A stretch of DNA of 64,000 nt, from positions 24,954 through 88,953 of the forward strand of contig BBFE01000011.1 of the NCBI GenBank assembly GCA_001313085.1. The letters are read 5' to 3'. Source of the DNA: Paenibacillus sp. JCM 18996 (GTDB lineage Bacteria > Bacillota > Bacilli > Paenibacillales > NBRC-103111). Shown piece by piece: positions 51,589 through 60,282 of the stretch. The first letter of the stretch is position 1, and each line of letters begins with the position of its first letter. The translations under genes and the position numbers were made by a program. Under the pieces are notes generated by a model. The model was not told the origin of the DNA. It saw nothing but the letters and a program-made list of their open reading frames with translations, and did no database searches.

Positions 51589-51867
51589 TTACGCCTGGAT
51601 AGGCATGTGAAGAGCGGTTTGTGCGTTTTTTGAAATCTTGTTGGATCTCTTGTTCCACATGATAGCTCGGATACAATCCACGGGACAGCATATAGCTGAA
51701 AATTTGCGCATGCAGCCCGATTCCCGTCTGAAGTTGACGGACGAGCGCCTCTCTAACTTGAGGAGTGGAAGTTTCTGTGATCGCCCAAGCTTCAACATGT
51801 ACTCCATTTTTTTGGCAATTCCGAGCAGTGTTCCGGCGGCAAAGCGGTCTTCCATGGTTAACATTGT
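51589..51867 (-). CDS. CotF-family spore coat protein (two compensating frameshifts)
   Basis: As given, the frame from 51867 reads through but has an unlikely middle part. Reading A7 at about 51806-51812 (plus T7) as five, and A6 near 51624-51629 as five, gives a clean coat-protein sequence. It is MLTMEDRFAAGTLLGIAKNG, then WAITETSTPQVREALVRQLQ, then AQIFSYMLSRGLYPSYHVEQ and a normal end AQTALHMPIQA. The VREALxxQLxxxIxLHxxIFxYM pattern is that of the CotF/YhcQ coat family. It lies 12 bases after the coat-like gene at 51880-52134 on the same strand. Confidence 0.65.
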   Translation of the reverse strand, partial: TMLTMEDRFAAGTLLGIAKKMEYMLKLGRSQKLPLLKLERRSSVNFRRESGCMRKFSAICCPVDCIRAIMWNKRSNKISKNAQTALHMPIQA

Positions 51868-51879
51868 CGCATCTCCGTT

Positions 51880-52134
51880 CTAAGTGATATGGGGTCTGTG
51901 CTGCAGCAGGTGCATAATTTCGGTTATAGCGTGCTGCGTGCCTTGGATGGCGTGCAGGTAGATTTGTTTTAGCTCAGGATCCTTGATTTTGGGCAATATC
52001 AGCTTCATTTGAATCAGGGCGTTCGATTTGAGGGCAAGGAGCTCGTGGAGCTCAAGCGTTTCATGGGGAGCCAGCTTCCCGGTAGGCGAACTGATGGCAG
52101 CCCCATGGGTGTGATGAGGGTGGTCTCGATACAC
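51880..52134 (-). CDS. small spore-coat-like protein
   Basis: On the minus strand a GTG at 52134 follows a perfect caggaggaactt site. The 84-residue protein is His-rich at its N-terminus (YRDHPHHTHGAA), then PTGKLAPHETLELHELLALK and SNALIQMKLILPKIKDPELK, ending TEIMHLLQHRPHIT. The PHETLELHELL pattern is found in the N-terminal part of CotF-type spore coat proteins. It probably forms one unit with the next minus-strand gene. No sporulation promoter could be fixed by eye. Confidence 0.65.
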   Translation of the reverse strand: MYRDHPHHTHGAAISSPTGKLAPHETLELHELLALKSNALIQMKLILPKIKDPELKQIYLHAIQGTQHAITEIMHLLQHRPHIT

Positions 52135-52215
52135 AAGTTCCTCCTGAATGTCGGTTATTCAATACTGTTCATTGTATTCCGAGCGACGGGTGATGTTCGC
52201 CTATAGCTTGTTGAA

Positions 52216-52241
52216 GTTTCAAAGGCCTATGCCGTGGGTAA
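52216..52241 (+). promoter_or_regulatory. possible sigma-B-type promoter of csbD
   Basis: GTTTCA (52216-52221) and GGGTAA (52236-52241) are 14 bases apart; the sigma-B consensus is GTTTAA-N12-15-GGGTAT, so two bases differ. csbD is a general-stress gene in B. subtilis. Confidence 0.4.
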
Positions 52242-52287
52242 AAAAGGAATAGGTCGTTGAAACTAACATATAAGGGGATGAGCCGAA

Positions 52288-52496
52288 ATGGATAACAACG
52301 TTCTTAAAGGAAAATGGAAACAAGTAAAAGGTGAAGCCCAAAAGCAGTGGGGAAAACTGACCAATGATGATCTGGATGTAATTGACGGAGAGAAGGACAA
52401 GCTTGTAGGCAAGCTGCAGGAGCGCTATGGGCATTCGAAGGACAACGCGGAAAAAAAGAATACCACAATTGGGAGTCCAGTTGGCGCGATAGATAA
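52288..52496 (+). CDS. csbD: CsbD-family stress protein (one frameshift)
   Basis: CsbD proteins are small, soluble, strongly stress-induced proteins of unknown biochemical role. The ATG at 52288 has an aaggggatgagccgaa site. Read: MDNNVLKGKWKQVKGEAQKQ, WGKLTNDDLDVIDGEKDKLV, GKLQERYGHSKDNAEK. A7 near 52451-52457 stands for five, giving AEKEYHNWESSWRDR and a stop at 52496. The length is then 68 residues, the usual one. A strong terminator follows. Confidence 0.85.
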
Positions 52497-52518
52497 TGTG
52501 CAGGCAAAAGCAAAACGA

Positions 52519-52547
52519 ACCGTACGCTTCATAGCGTGCGGTTTTTT
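52519..52547 (+). terminator. csbD intrinsic terminator
   Basis: accgtacgc pairs with gcgtgcggt around ttcata, followed by T5-6. Confidence 0.85.
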
Positions 52548-52698
52548 ACTTTGTATAGGAAATTATGATATTTGGCGGCAGCGAGTAATGCAGAGGAATA
52601 GCTGACTTGTTTGCCAGAATGTGTTAGAAGGCCGGCTTTTGGTTTAAAATACATTTAAGCTTGTAAGGATGCGAGATCAGGCAGCGGGGGCACGCATA

Positions 52699-53347
52699 AT
52701 GAATTTTATGATACAATCGAAACGGGCATTTATGGTAAGCTTGCTTTTGGCTTTGGGATTCGGGCTGGTTGCGGTACTTCTGGGGTTGGGCAGCTTCCCC
52801 GTTTTGACAATAGGCTTATTGCTTTGGTGCAAGGTCTGGAGTCGCCCGGACTGACCCGGGTCATGAAGTTTTTTACCTTTGTCGGATCGGTGCTCGTGGT
52901 GGCCATTCTCTCACTTGTCATCATGTTTTATCTGTACAAGGTATTAGGGCACCGCAGAGAGCTCGTTTTATTTGTTTGGTCGATTGTCGGCTCCGAGGTG
53001 CTGAATATTTTGCTCAAGCTGCTGTTCCATCGGGAAAGGCCCAATCTTCACAGGTTGATCGATATCACGGGTTTCAGTTTTCCGAGCGGGCATTCCATGG
53101 CTGCGTTTGCGTTATATGCCACAACCGCTTATTTTTTTTATGGCGGCATGCCGAAGGAATGGGCAGATTGATTCTTCTCCTCGTTTGCGCCTTGCTGACG
53201 ATGATGATCGGGTTAAGCCGCATTTATTTGGGGGTGCATTACCCCAGCGATGTGATGGCAGGGTACTTGGCGAGCGGAGTTTGGCTGTCCTTGTGCATCG
53301 CTTTTTTTTCAACAGGCGCGAAATCCGGAAAGGGGCAGTGTAAATGA
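52699..53347 (+). CDS. PAP2-family membrane phosphatase (frameshifted)
   Basis: An integral membrane lipid phosphatase (undecaprenyl-pyrophosphate or phosphatidic acid type). The ATG at 52699 gives MNFMIQSKRAFMVSLLLALG. After a shift near 52798, and a T run near 53131 to 53138, the three PAP2 motifs read KLLFHRERPN, SFPSGHSMAAFA and SRIYLGVHYPSDVMAGY. The membrane helices lie between them. The frame ends at 53347 with an ATGA overlap to the next small gene. T8 near 53302 probably adds one Phe. Substrate cannot be decided from sequence. Confidence 0.85.
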
Positions 53348-53599
53348 AAGAGGTTATAGTACCGGTCCGCATACAAAAAAAAGGTAGACAGGCTGATGAA
53401 ATTGAATAAAAGCAAGAAAAAAAGCTTGAAAAAAAGATGTTTGTGACTGGTTAAAAAAAAGAAAAGGGTTTCCGACCGGGGATGAAGAATTTGAAAGCGA
53501 CGTGGTTGAAACTCTGAAATCAGCCGGCTTCCGCAATTCCCGTGAATTCGTCCAGCAATTGAACAACTGGAATAAACCAACCAGGAAAAAAACAACTGA
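53344..53599 (+). CDS. small hypothetical protein broken by poly-A runs
   Basis: A Lys-rich small protein that must be reconstructed from five A runs (near 53375, 53417, 53430, 53454, 53586). The ATG at 53344 overlaps the PAP2 stop. The clear part reads FPTGDEEFESDVVETLKSAG and FRNSREFVQQLNNWNKPTR. If the last A run is five the protein ends at 53599, 18 bases before the next gene. The frame choice in the Lys-rich first third is uncertain. I recognise no family; the tandem of short acidic and basic segments suggests a soluble helical protein. Confidence 0.4.
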
Positions 53600-53616
53600 A
53601 ACGCTCGGTGATTCGC

Positions 53617-54230
53617 ATGAAAAAAATGGATTGTCCTTCTGCTTTATCTCTCCATCATTTGCATAGCCTTCAGCCATAAAAAAATGAAATCATGGATCTT
53701 TTGAGGAACAAACCTCTGCCTTTGACAATGGCCGTTTTGATCGCCGCTTTCTTTTGTTTTTTTTCCGGTGGCTCCGTTCAGCCTGATTATCGGCATTCTC
53801 GGTTTTGTGTACGGTTCTTTGTGGGGAGCCGCAATCAGTTGGGCGGGTTCGCTCACGGCCTCATTTCTGATGTTCCTTATCGTGAGGTATTTTTTTTCGC
53901 AAGCAGGGCAGAGAGCTTCTCTTCCGCTATGATAAAGTGGAACGTCTCACCGAGGCTGTCGAGCGTGAGCCGTTTATCTCGGTCCTTGCTTCCAGGCTTA
54001 TTCCTTTAGTTCCACAGCACATTATCAATACTTACATGGCGATCTCCTCAGTGCCGTTCCTGACCTTTGTAATTGCGACCGCAGCGGGAAAAAATACCCG
54101 GCATGCTGGTGTATGCCTACGTCGGCGGGCACATGTTTACGGATTGGAAGAGTGCACTGCTGATCCTGTGTATTTATGCAATTTTCCTGCTCATTCTGGT
54201 GGCGTTGTACAAAAAAAGCGTTATACATAA
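53617..54230 (+). CDS. VTT-domain (TVP38/TMEM64-type) membrane protein (frameshifted)
   Basis: A multi-pass membrane protein of the VTT/DedA-like type. The ATG at 53617 gives MKKWIVLLLYLSIICIAFSH when A7 is read as six. Then follow LLRNKPLPLTMAVLIAAFF, FSLIIGILGFVYGSLWGAAI, and VEREPFISVLASRLIPLVPQ, the core VTT motif. Further on: AISSVPFLTFVIATAAGKIP and LLILCIYAIFLLILVALY. Shifts occur at A7 near 53679, T8 near 53755, T8 near 53889, near 53915, A6 near 54088 and A7 near 54211. About 203 residues. Function in Bacillales unknown. Confidence 0.8.
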
Positions 54231-54261
54231 TGATAGCGAAGGGCTGGCGGACGGTAATAAT

Positions 54262-54290
54262 AGGAGGAGGGGCATCGGCCCCTCCTCTTC
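54262..54290. terminator. bidirectional terminator between VTT gene and ypdA
   Basis: gaggagggg pairs with cccctcctc around catcgg. It sits between two convergent genes and lacks a long T run on either side. Confidence 0.55.
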
Positions 54291-54293
54291 GAC

Positions 54294-55274
54294 TCAAACC
54301 AGGCTCTTGCGGGCCATGATGTGCTGCGCGATCCAAAGGCCGTGCTTGCGCCCTGTTTCGATAAAGATTTCATTCGCGTTGGCGCCGGAAGAGATGACGC
54401 CGGCTATGTAGAGACCTTCTACATTGGTCTGCATCGTCTCCGGATCGTGCTCGGGAATCAGATAATCTCCCTCAAGTTTAACGCCGATCTTTTCCAGGAA
54501 GCTGCGGTTCGGACGGAAGCCAGTCATAGCAAGCACGAAGTCGTTGTCCACCTTGTACTGTCTTCCATCCGTCTCGACGGTCACCGAATCCTGCTCGATG
54601 GAGGCCAGCCGTGAGTTGAACAACATGCGGATGCGCCCTTTATTTACCATACTTTCGAAAATCGGCCGCACCCAAGGCTTGATATTAGGGGAATAGTCGC
54701 TTTTCCGGTAAACGATGGTGACTTCCGCGCCTACGCGGATCAAGTCCATCGCCGCGTCTACGGCGGAGTTATTGCCTCCCACGATGGCAACCTTCATTCC
54801 CGTGTAGGGATGGGCTTCTTTGTAGTAATGGGTGACTTTGGACAGCTCTTCTCCGGGAATGCCAAGCAGATTCGGATGGTCAAAATAGCCTGTGGCGAGA
54901 ATGACGTAAGGGGCGGAGTAAGTTACTGCACTGCCGCTTTTGTCAATCGTTTGCAGACGTAAAAGTTCCCCTTCTTTGACAACGGAGGTCACGGTTTCAT
55001 AGGAATGGATCCGCAGCCGGTAATGTTCGGCCACCTTGCGGTAATAGGCCAACGCTTCCTGCCGGTAAGGCTTATCGTTAGGCGTCGCAAAGGGGATATC
55101 CCCGATCTCGAGCATCTCCGGAGTGCTGAAAAACTGCAGGTTCGTCGGATACTGGTAAATGGAGTAGACCAGACAATTCTTCTCTATGACGAGCGGGGAG
55201 ATTCCCGCTTTGGTCAATTCTACAGCCGCGGCTATGCCGCATGGACCTGCCCCGACTATAATGGCTTCTTCCAC
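54294..55274 (-). CDS. ypdA: YpdA-family bacillithiol disulfide reductase
   Basis: YpdA is an NADPH-dependent flavoprotein that reduces bacillithiol disulfide, the low-molecular-weight thiol couple of Firmicutes. The 326-residue frame on the minus strand is intact. FAD-binding motif AIIVGAGPCGIAAAVELTKA, NADPH-binding motif KVAIVGGNNSAVDAAMDLIR, and the C-terminal FAD motif EGLYIAGVISSGANANEIF. The family lacks the CxxC of thioredoxin reductase, and none is seen here. The start at 55274 (ATG GAA GAA GCC) follows an aagggggcatcc site. Confidence 0.93.
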   Translation of the reverse strand: MEEAIIVGAGPCGIAAAVELTKAGISPLVIEKNCLVYSIYQYPTNLQFFSTPEMLEIGDIPFATPNDKPYRQEALAYYRKVAEHYRLRIHSYETVTSVVKEGELLRLQTIDKSGSAVTYSAPYVILATGYFDHPNLLGIPGEELSKVTHYYKEAHPYTGMKVAIVGGNNSAVDAAMDLIRVGAEVTIVYRKSDYSPNIKPWVRPIFESMVNKGRIRMLFNSRLASIEQDSVTVETDGRQYKVDNDFVLAMTGFRPNRSFLEKIGVKLEGDYLIPEHDPETMQTNVEGLYIAGVISSGANANEIFIETGRKHGLWIAQHIMARKSLV

Positions 55275-55387
55275 ATGGATGCCCCCTTATAAAATTGTAT
55301 CTTATCCATGTTACCTTATTCGGCAGGAACTTTCCAGGCACATGCTTACACCTGACTGCTGCCAAGATAAAGGAGGATCAACAGCCG

Positions 55388-55887
55388 ATGAAGCTGACCG
55401 CATTTCCCCCGTTAATAAACGACCGCTGCTCTGTACTTATTTTGGGCTCGATGCCCGGAAAAAAATATCGCTGAGTAAAGTCCAATATTACGGCAACGAA
55501 CGCAATCATTTCTGGAGGCTGCTGTACGCTCTTTTTTTGGCCGGGAGCCTAACGGGGATTATGAAGCCCGCACGGATTTTGCTCTTGCCCAGGGAATCGC
55601 GTTATGGGATGTGCTGAGCGAATGTGAGCGTGCAGGGAGCCTGGATGCGCAAATCCGCAATCCTGTCGTCAATGATTTTGGACTATTGCTGGAGGACTAT
55701 CCACGCATCCGATGTCTGTTTTTTCAACGGCGCAGCGGCCTGCAAATTGTTCATGCAAAAGGCAGCTCCGACGCTGAATGGACTGGCTGGAAAGCAGCTG
55801 ATCCGGCTGCCGTCGTCTTCTCCGGCCCATACGCTTTCGTTTGAAAAGAAGCTTGCTGCCTGGCAGCAGATTAAGGATTGTTTGTAG
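55388..55887 (+). CDS. DNA-deoxyinosine glycosylase, UDG family 6 (frameshifted)
   Basis: A uracil-DNA-glycosylase-fold enzyme that removes hypoxanthine from DNA. The ATG at 55388 has an aaggaggatcaacagccg site. Read: MKLTAFPPLINDRCSVLILG, SMPGKISLSKVQYYGNERNHFW (GSMPG and the QYYG..N.FW family motif; quoted in part), YALFGREPNGDYEARTDFA, and FFNGAAACKLF. The C-terminal motif is LPSSSPAHTLSFEKKLAAW, containing the SSPAH catalytic loop. A7 near 55459 and T7 near 55532-55538 stand for five each; a third shift lies near 55612. About 165 residues. Confidence 0.85.
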
Positions 55888-56010
55888 TCATCCGTACCGG
55901 GCCTGAAACTGAGGGGCGGCTGCCGAAAGTGAGTCAATGTTCGCCTTTTACGGTATATACAGGATAAGCATCGCCTATGAAGAATAATTTCCATTAGGGA
56001 GGCTGGCCAT

Positions 56011-56576
56011 ATGAGTACATTGACAAAAAAACCGAGTTGAAAGATCTGGAAACCCGCCTGCTGGAAGAGAAGGCCGACCTGCAGGAGGTTGTGGAACACA
56101 CGGGTGAAGCGGAATCTCTGAACGATTCGACAGGAGAGCTGTCGGCTTACGATAATCATCCGGCGGATATCGGCACGGAAGCGTTCGAACGCAGCCGGGA
56201 TACGGCCATACACGATAATCTCGAAGGTCAGCTGGAAGAAGTTGAGGCCGCGCTGCAGCGGATGAAGAAGGGTAAATACGGCCTATGTGCGGAATGCGGC
56301 GAGCCGATTCCCTATGAAAGATTGGAGGCGGTCCCCTACACCGCTTACTGCGTGGAGCACGCGTCTAACCGTAATCCGGACAGACAGAGACCAGTGGAGG
56401 AGGAAGTGCTGGAACCGATGATCCATGGCCGCCAGGAGGAAGACGGTGTCGTAGAGAATGAAATTGACGACAGCAGCGCCTGGGGGACGGTCGAGGAGTA
56501 CGGCAGCTCGGACTCTCCCATAATAAAGAATAAGCAGAAAGAGGCAGATGAGCTGGAAGGGTTGACGAGAGAGTAA
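56011..56576 (+). CDS. yteA: YteA-type DksA/TraR C4 zinc-finger protein (one frameshift)
   Basis: A DksA/TraR-family protein, possibly acting on RNA polymerase. The ATG at 56011 has a tagggaggctggccat site. A7 near 56024 stands for five, giving MSTLTKTELKDLETRLLEEK. A coiled region follows with AESLNDSTGELSAYDNHPAD. The zinc finger is CAECGEPIPYERLEAVPYTAYC, with four Cys (CxxC-x(17)-Cx(2)C-like spacing, the last replaced partly by His). The C-terminal tail is acidic and unstructured. About 187 residues. A terminator follows. Confidence 0.88.
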
Positions 56577-56580
56577 AGAC

Positions 56581-56604
56581 AAGCCGGGTAACCGGCTTTT
56601 TTTA
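56581..56604 (+). terminator. yteA intrinsic terminator
   Basis: agccgg pairs with ccggct around gtaa, followed by T7. Confidence 0.8.
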
Positions 56605-56680
56605 ACGCCGTGCATTTTGCATTGGCTTCGCCGTTCCGTGTACAATGTGACTAGACTACTGCTCAGAAAGGGGATCTTTT

Positions 56681-57728
56681 GTGAAGCTTGGCGCTCGCGT
56701 GCTCAAAACGGGTGTAGCGGTAAGTCTTGCGCTGTATATATCCGCGTTTTTTTTGAATTTATCCCCGCCCATTATCGCGGCGGTGGCCTCCATTTTCGCC
56801 CTGCAGCCCACGATTTATCGTTCCTGGAGGCACATTCTGGAGCAGGTGCAGACCAATACGCTGGGCGCTATTCTGCCTGGATCGGCGTGCAATTTTTTTT
56901 CAGAATAATCCTTTAGCCGTCGGAATCGTATGCATTATCGTAATTATCATTTGTCTGCGCCTAAAGATGGAAGATTCCATAGGCCTTACTTTGGTGACGG
57001 TCACCGCCATTATGAACGCTCCGGCGCATTACTCTTTCGCCTTGACGCGGTTTGTGCTGATTATGACGGGGATCGGGGCGGCCTTTATCGTGAACGCGCT
57101 ATTCCTGCCGCCCAAGCCGGAAGAGAAATATATCGAGACCGTGCGTCATGTGTTCGGCCAGCTTTCCGTGCTTCTCAGGACGTCTATTTCGAATGATATG
57201 AAGGAAAACGTGTATCAGGGAGAAAAGCAGGCTTTGGGCAGCGCCGTAAAAAAACGCTAGGCGACCGGTACACTTTGTTTGAAGAGGAGCACAAGAAGCT
57301 GAAAAGGCGGAAGCATTCCGATATCAGGCTGATGGTCGTGTACAAACAGATGCTGGCGGCCGCGGAAAGAGGCTGGGATATCCTGGAAACCGTCGAGGAG
57401 CACTATTTTCAGGCGCGCCGGACGGCGGAGCTGAATGAATTTTTTTGACAACCATGTAGAGCATTTGATCCATTACCATGAGCACGTGCTGATGAAATTT
57501 GACAACAAGCTGAAGCCTGACACTTATGACAACACCCGGATCGAGGAAGACAATGACCAGTTCATGAGAGACTATATGGATCTTTACGGCATTTCCAAGG
57601 AAGGCAAGCTCAGGTTGTCGATCGTGGCGGCGGTCATCTATGATTACGGCCATCAAATTGCCCGGTTGGATAAATTGGTTGAGCAATGGCACAAGCATTC
57701 AGACGAGAGAACCGAAGCTACTCAATAA
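56681..57728 (+). CDS. ArAE-type membrane protein, YqjA-like (frameshifted)
   Basis: A membrane protein of the ArAE_1/DUF939 type, about 347 residues. It begins GTG 56681 after gaaaggggatctttt. Seen: GARVLKTGVAVSLALYISAF, SPPIIAAVASIFALQPTIYR (the family's conserved IFALQP), SWRHILEQVQTNTLGAILAW and VGIVCIIVIIICLRLKMED. The C-terminal half is a long helical cytoplasmic domain (FEEEHKKLKRRKHSDIRLMV). Shifts lie at T8 near 56753, near 56880, T8 near 56892, A7 near 57249 and T7 near 57440. A second member of this family lies at 42496. Confidence 0.82.
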
Positions 57729-57784
57729 GCGCCTAAAATGTCGCTGCGGCGTATAGAATCCATACGGAGAGTGGAGGAGAAACG

Positions 57785-58795
57785 ATGCTTAAACATTACG
57801 GAGTATTGAAATGCCAAGCCATTGACCGGCGTGTCGGCACGAACGATAACGCCCACTATCAGATTCATGTGGTGGCGCAAGAGATTCATTATCGCATTGC
57901 CGTGAATGTGAAATCGCAGATGAGCCCGTCTGAAATCCTTTATTATACGGATGAGCATTTCTCCCATCCGGTCACTTCGGAAGCGGCCAAGCTTCCTTTT
58001 GGTTTTACTCGTTTGGAAAGCAGGCCCGGCGGGACCGCACTGGATTATATCCGCAGCAATTTATTTCAACCCGGCCGGATGGTGCCGCTGTCTTTTGATG
58101 TGCCCGGGCAGGATAACGATCTGAACGAGAAGCTCGATATTTACATTCAAAGAGCTATCCTGAATAAGGACGCCGTGTTGTATGCTTTTGGCGCCGCCTG
58201 GGGACCGGAACCCTCCACCAAGGATAAAATATTCGGATTTCTCCCCGGCAACGGCATTCACGACATCCATATGAATCAGGGAAATACGGCCCAATTCAGG
58301 AAGGATGACGGAGTATTTCAGGACGGCGGGCTGCTGATCCATTTTCCTTCCGAGGAGAGATGGATAGCGACCTTTCTTGCTTTTCAATCACAATCGTGGC
58401 ATACGGATGACCAGAGCGGCCATGCTATAAATCAGAATCCCGTCCTGCCGCCGTCCCCTCCGGATAACCGTGAAATCCCGGCAGACGAAGCGATCCTTAT
58501 TACGGCCGCGCTGGTGAAACCGGCAGGCTCCTCGGCGGGGGAGACTGTAACCCTGCTGAACCGGTCCGACCGGTCCGTCGGATTAACGGGGTGGACGCTG
58601 ATGAACCGGATTCATCAGGCCTTCAAGCTGCAGGGGGAAATTCTGCCTGCCCAGCATTTCACGGTCCAGCTGCCTAAAGCTTTCCTGCGGGACGACGGAG
58701 ATATCATCACTCTCACCGACGAGTATGGACTGAAGGTCCACGGTGTTTCCTACACCCGACGGCAGGTGAAAGCCGGTTGGACGGTTAGATTTTAA
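57785..58795 (+). CDS. DUF2278 protein with C-terminal lamin-tail-like domain
   Basis: A 336-residue soluble protein, intact. The first 215 residues are the YukJ/DUF2278 domain (MLKHYGVLKCQAIDRRVGTN, HYQIHVVAQEIHYRIAVNVK, GFLPGNGIHDIHMNQGN). A Pro-rich linker follows (NPVLPPSPPDNREIPADEA). The last 110 residues look like an LTD (lamin-tail) beta domain (GETVTLLNRSDRSVGLTGWT, DDGDIITLTDEYGLKVHGVS). The biochemical role is unknown. No signal peptide is seen. The ATG at 57785 has a gtggaggagaaacg site. Confidence 0.85.
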   Translation: MLKHYGVLKCQAIDRRVGTNDNAHYQIHVVAQEIHYRIAVNVKSQMSPSEILYYTDEHFSHPVTSEAAKLPFGFTRLESRPGGTALDYIRSNLFQPGRMVPLSFDVPGQDNDLNEKLDIYIQRAILNKDAVLYAFGAAWGPEPSTKDKIFGFLPGNGIHDIHMNQGNTAQFRKDDGVFQDGGLLIHFPSEERWIATFLAFQSQSWHTDDQSGHAINQNPVLPPSPPDNREIPADEAILITAALVKPAGSSAGETVTLLNRSDRSVGLTGWTLMNRIHQAFKLQGEILPAQHFTVQLPKAFLRDDGDIITLTDEYGLKVHGVSYTRRQVKAGWTVRF

Positions 58796-58864
58796 CATGG
58801 TAAAACTCCTTCACAAGAAGATCGCCTAAATTTCATGTTTCGGGTAAAAGGGGAAAGGGGAAGT

Positions 58865-59533
58865 ATGGCAGTGATTGTAGTTGGTGGAATGATCGGTTTG
58901 GGCAAAACTTCCGTCGCTGGTCTGCTTGGCAAAGAATTGAATTCGGAAGTGTTCTATGAGGATGTGGACAACAACCCGATTCTTCCGTTATTTTATACGG
59001 CAACGCCCGAGGAGATAGAGAAATACCGGTATCCTTTTCTGCTTCAGCTTTATTTTCTGGACACCAGGTATCGCGCCATCAAGCAGGCTCTTGTTAAACG
59101 GAGCAATGTGCTGGATCGAAGCATCTACGAGGATTGGTATTTCGCCAAAGTCAACAAAGATTTGGGCAGAATATCCGAACTCGAATTCGGGGTTTATGAG
59201 AGTCTGCTTGATAACATGATGGCCGAGCTGGATGAGCTGCCGAAGAAAGCCCCTGATTTGATGGTCTATTTAAAAGCGTCCTTCGATACCGTATTGTACA
59301 GAATCGGTTTGCGGGGCCGGGAATTCGAGCAGAATGAAGCGTTGGTGGACTATTATTACAAGCTGTGGTCGGGATACGACGAATGGGTAAGCAAACATTA
59401 TAAAGCGTCCGATGTGCTGACCGTGGATATGGACAAGACGGACATCATCAACACCCCGGGTGACGCTGAGACATTGGTGCTTCAAATCCGGTTGAAGCTG
59501 AACGATATGGGCATTCAGCTGAGCCACTTATAA
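58865..59533 (+). CDS. deoxynucleoside kinase (dAK/dGK family)
   Basis: A P-loop deoxynucleoside kinase of 222 residues, intact. I choose ATG 58865 because the Walker A GGMIGLGKTS then starts at residue 7, as in the family, and gaaaggggaagt precedes it. DRSIYEDWYFA and the lid region GLRGREFEQNEALVDYYYKL follow. It phosphorylates deoxyadenosine/deoxycytidine or deoxyguanosine for dNTP salvage; in Bacillus, Dck/Dgk are a pair, but only one gene is seen here. Confidence 0.93.
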   Translation: MAVIVVGGMIGLGKTSVAGLLGKELNSEVFYEDVDNNPILPLFYTATPEEIEKYRYPFLLQLYFLDTRYRAIKQALVKRSNVLDRSIYEDWYFAKVNKDLGRISELEFGVYESLLDNMMAELDELPKKAPDLMVYLKASFDTVLYRIGLRGREFEQNEALVDYYYKLWSGYDEWVSKHYKASDVLTVDMDKTDIINTPGDAETLVLQIRLKLNDMGIQLSHL

Positions 59534-59720
59534 CCTAAGTGAGCAACTCCAGCTCCAATCAGAATATAGACCACACTTACTGTCCACCAGGGTAAATCTT
59601 TCAAAACCACGGCAACAAAGTTAACTACTGTTATAGGCTATGTTATTATTCGTTGTTGTTTTTTTGAGCAACAGCAAATTCGAGGTTGATTTCAATGAGT
59701 TTCCTGCCATGCAATCCCCA

Positions 59721-59752
59721 AAAAAAGGACGGCTAATTGCCATCCTTTTACT
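59721..59752 (-). terminator. terminator of the minus-strand lipoprotein gene
   Basis: aaaggacggc and gccatccttt form a hairpin around taatt with A/T runs on both sides; it could serve both strands. Confidence 0.7.
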
Positions 59753-60282
59753 TTATAGTGTTCGCAATCTCAATCAATTTAGACTCATCATATAAAGGAA
59801 CAAATTTTCCGTTCTCAATTTTGTTTGACGCTAACGAATAGGTGTGCCCATCGCGTCTCCAATACAATCCACTGAAGTTTTCGTCTCCTTGAATCCAAGT
59901 TTGCGAACCGTCGCTGAGATTAGGTCCTAACGTTCCCTTGGGTGATGATTTATTCGTAGCATTTGATTCAGCTAATATTAGTTGAAGCCCCTCTTGTTCG
60001 TTGGCATAAGTTATTTTAATCATGTCAAATGGGGCATTCATGATGCCAGCAGCCTTGTGGGTTACTATAAATGGCAGTTGCGGCTGTTGCACATCAAAAG
60101 GGATTTTTTTTGATTGCTTCATCGAAAGGCAAAGCATCCTTATCTTGAAACCATTTTACTCCTTCTGTCGCTATCACCAGCCACTGCTATTTTGTTGAGT
60201 AGCCTGAGGAGACTTATTTGCCTGACATCCGACTATAAGAATAGTGGCTATAAATACGAGAATAATTTCAGCTTTTATCAAA
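59748..60282 (-). CDS. lipoprotein with DUF4367-like C-terminal domain (frameshifted)
   Basis: On the minus strand the TTG at 60282 has a ttgaggtgatattc site. The N-terminus MIKAEIILVFIATILIVGCQ has a lipobox (IVGC), so the protein is a membrane-anchored lipoprotein. After a shift near 60176, and A8 near 60106-60113, it reads EAIKKIPFDVQQPQLPFIVT, MIKITYANEQEGLQLILAE and DGHTYSLASNKIENGKFVPL, ending SKLIEIANTIK. That end matches the usual DUF4367 pattern (a beta domain found in anti-sigma-like and cell-surface proteins). About 175 residues. Function unknown. Confidence 0.6.

Noticed and set aside
55078..55365. Frames opposite ypdA and other long genes
   Set aside because: They are shadows of the intact reductase and other genes, with no start sites or family patterns of their own.
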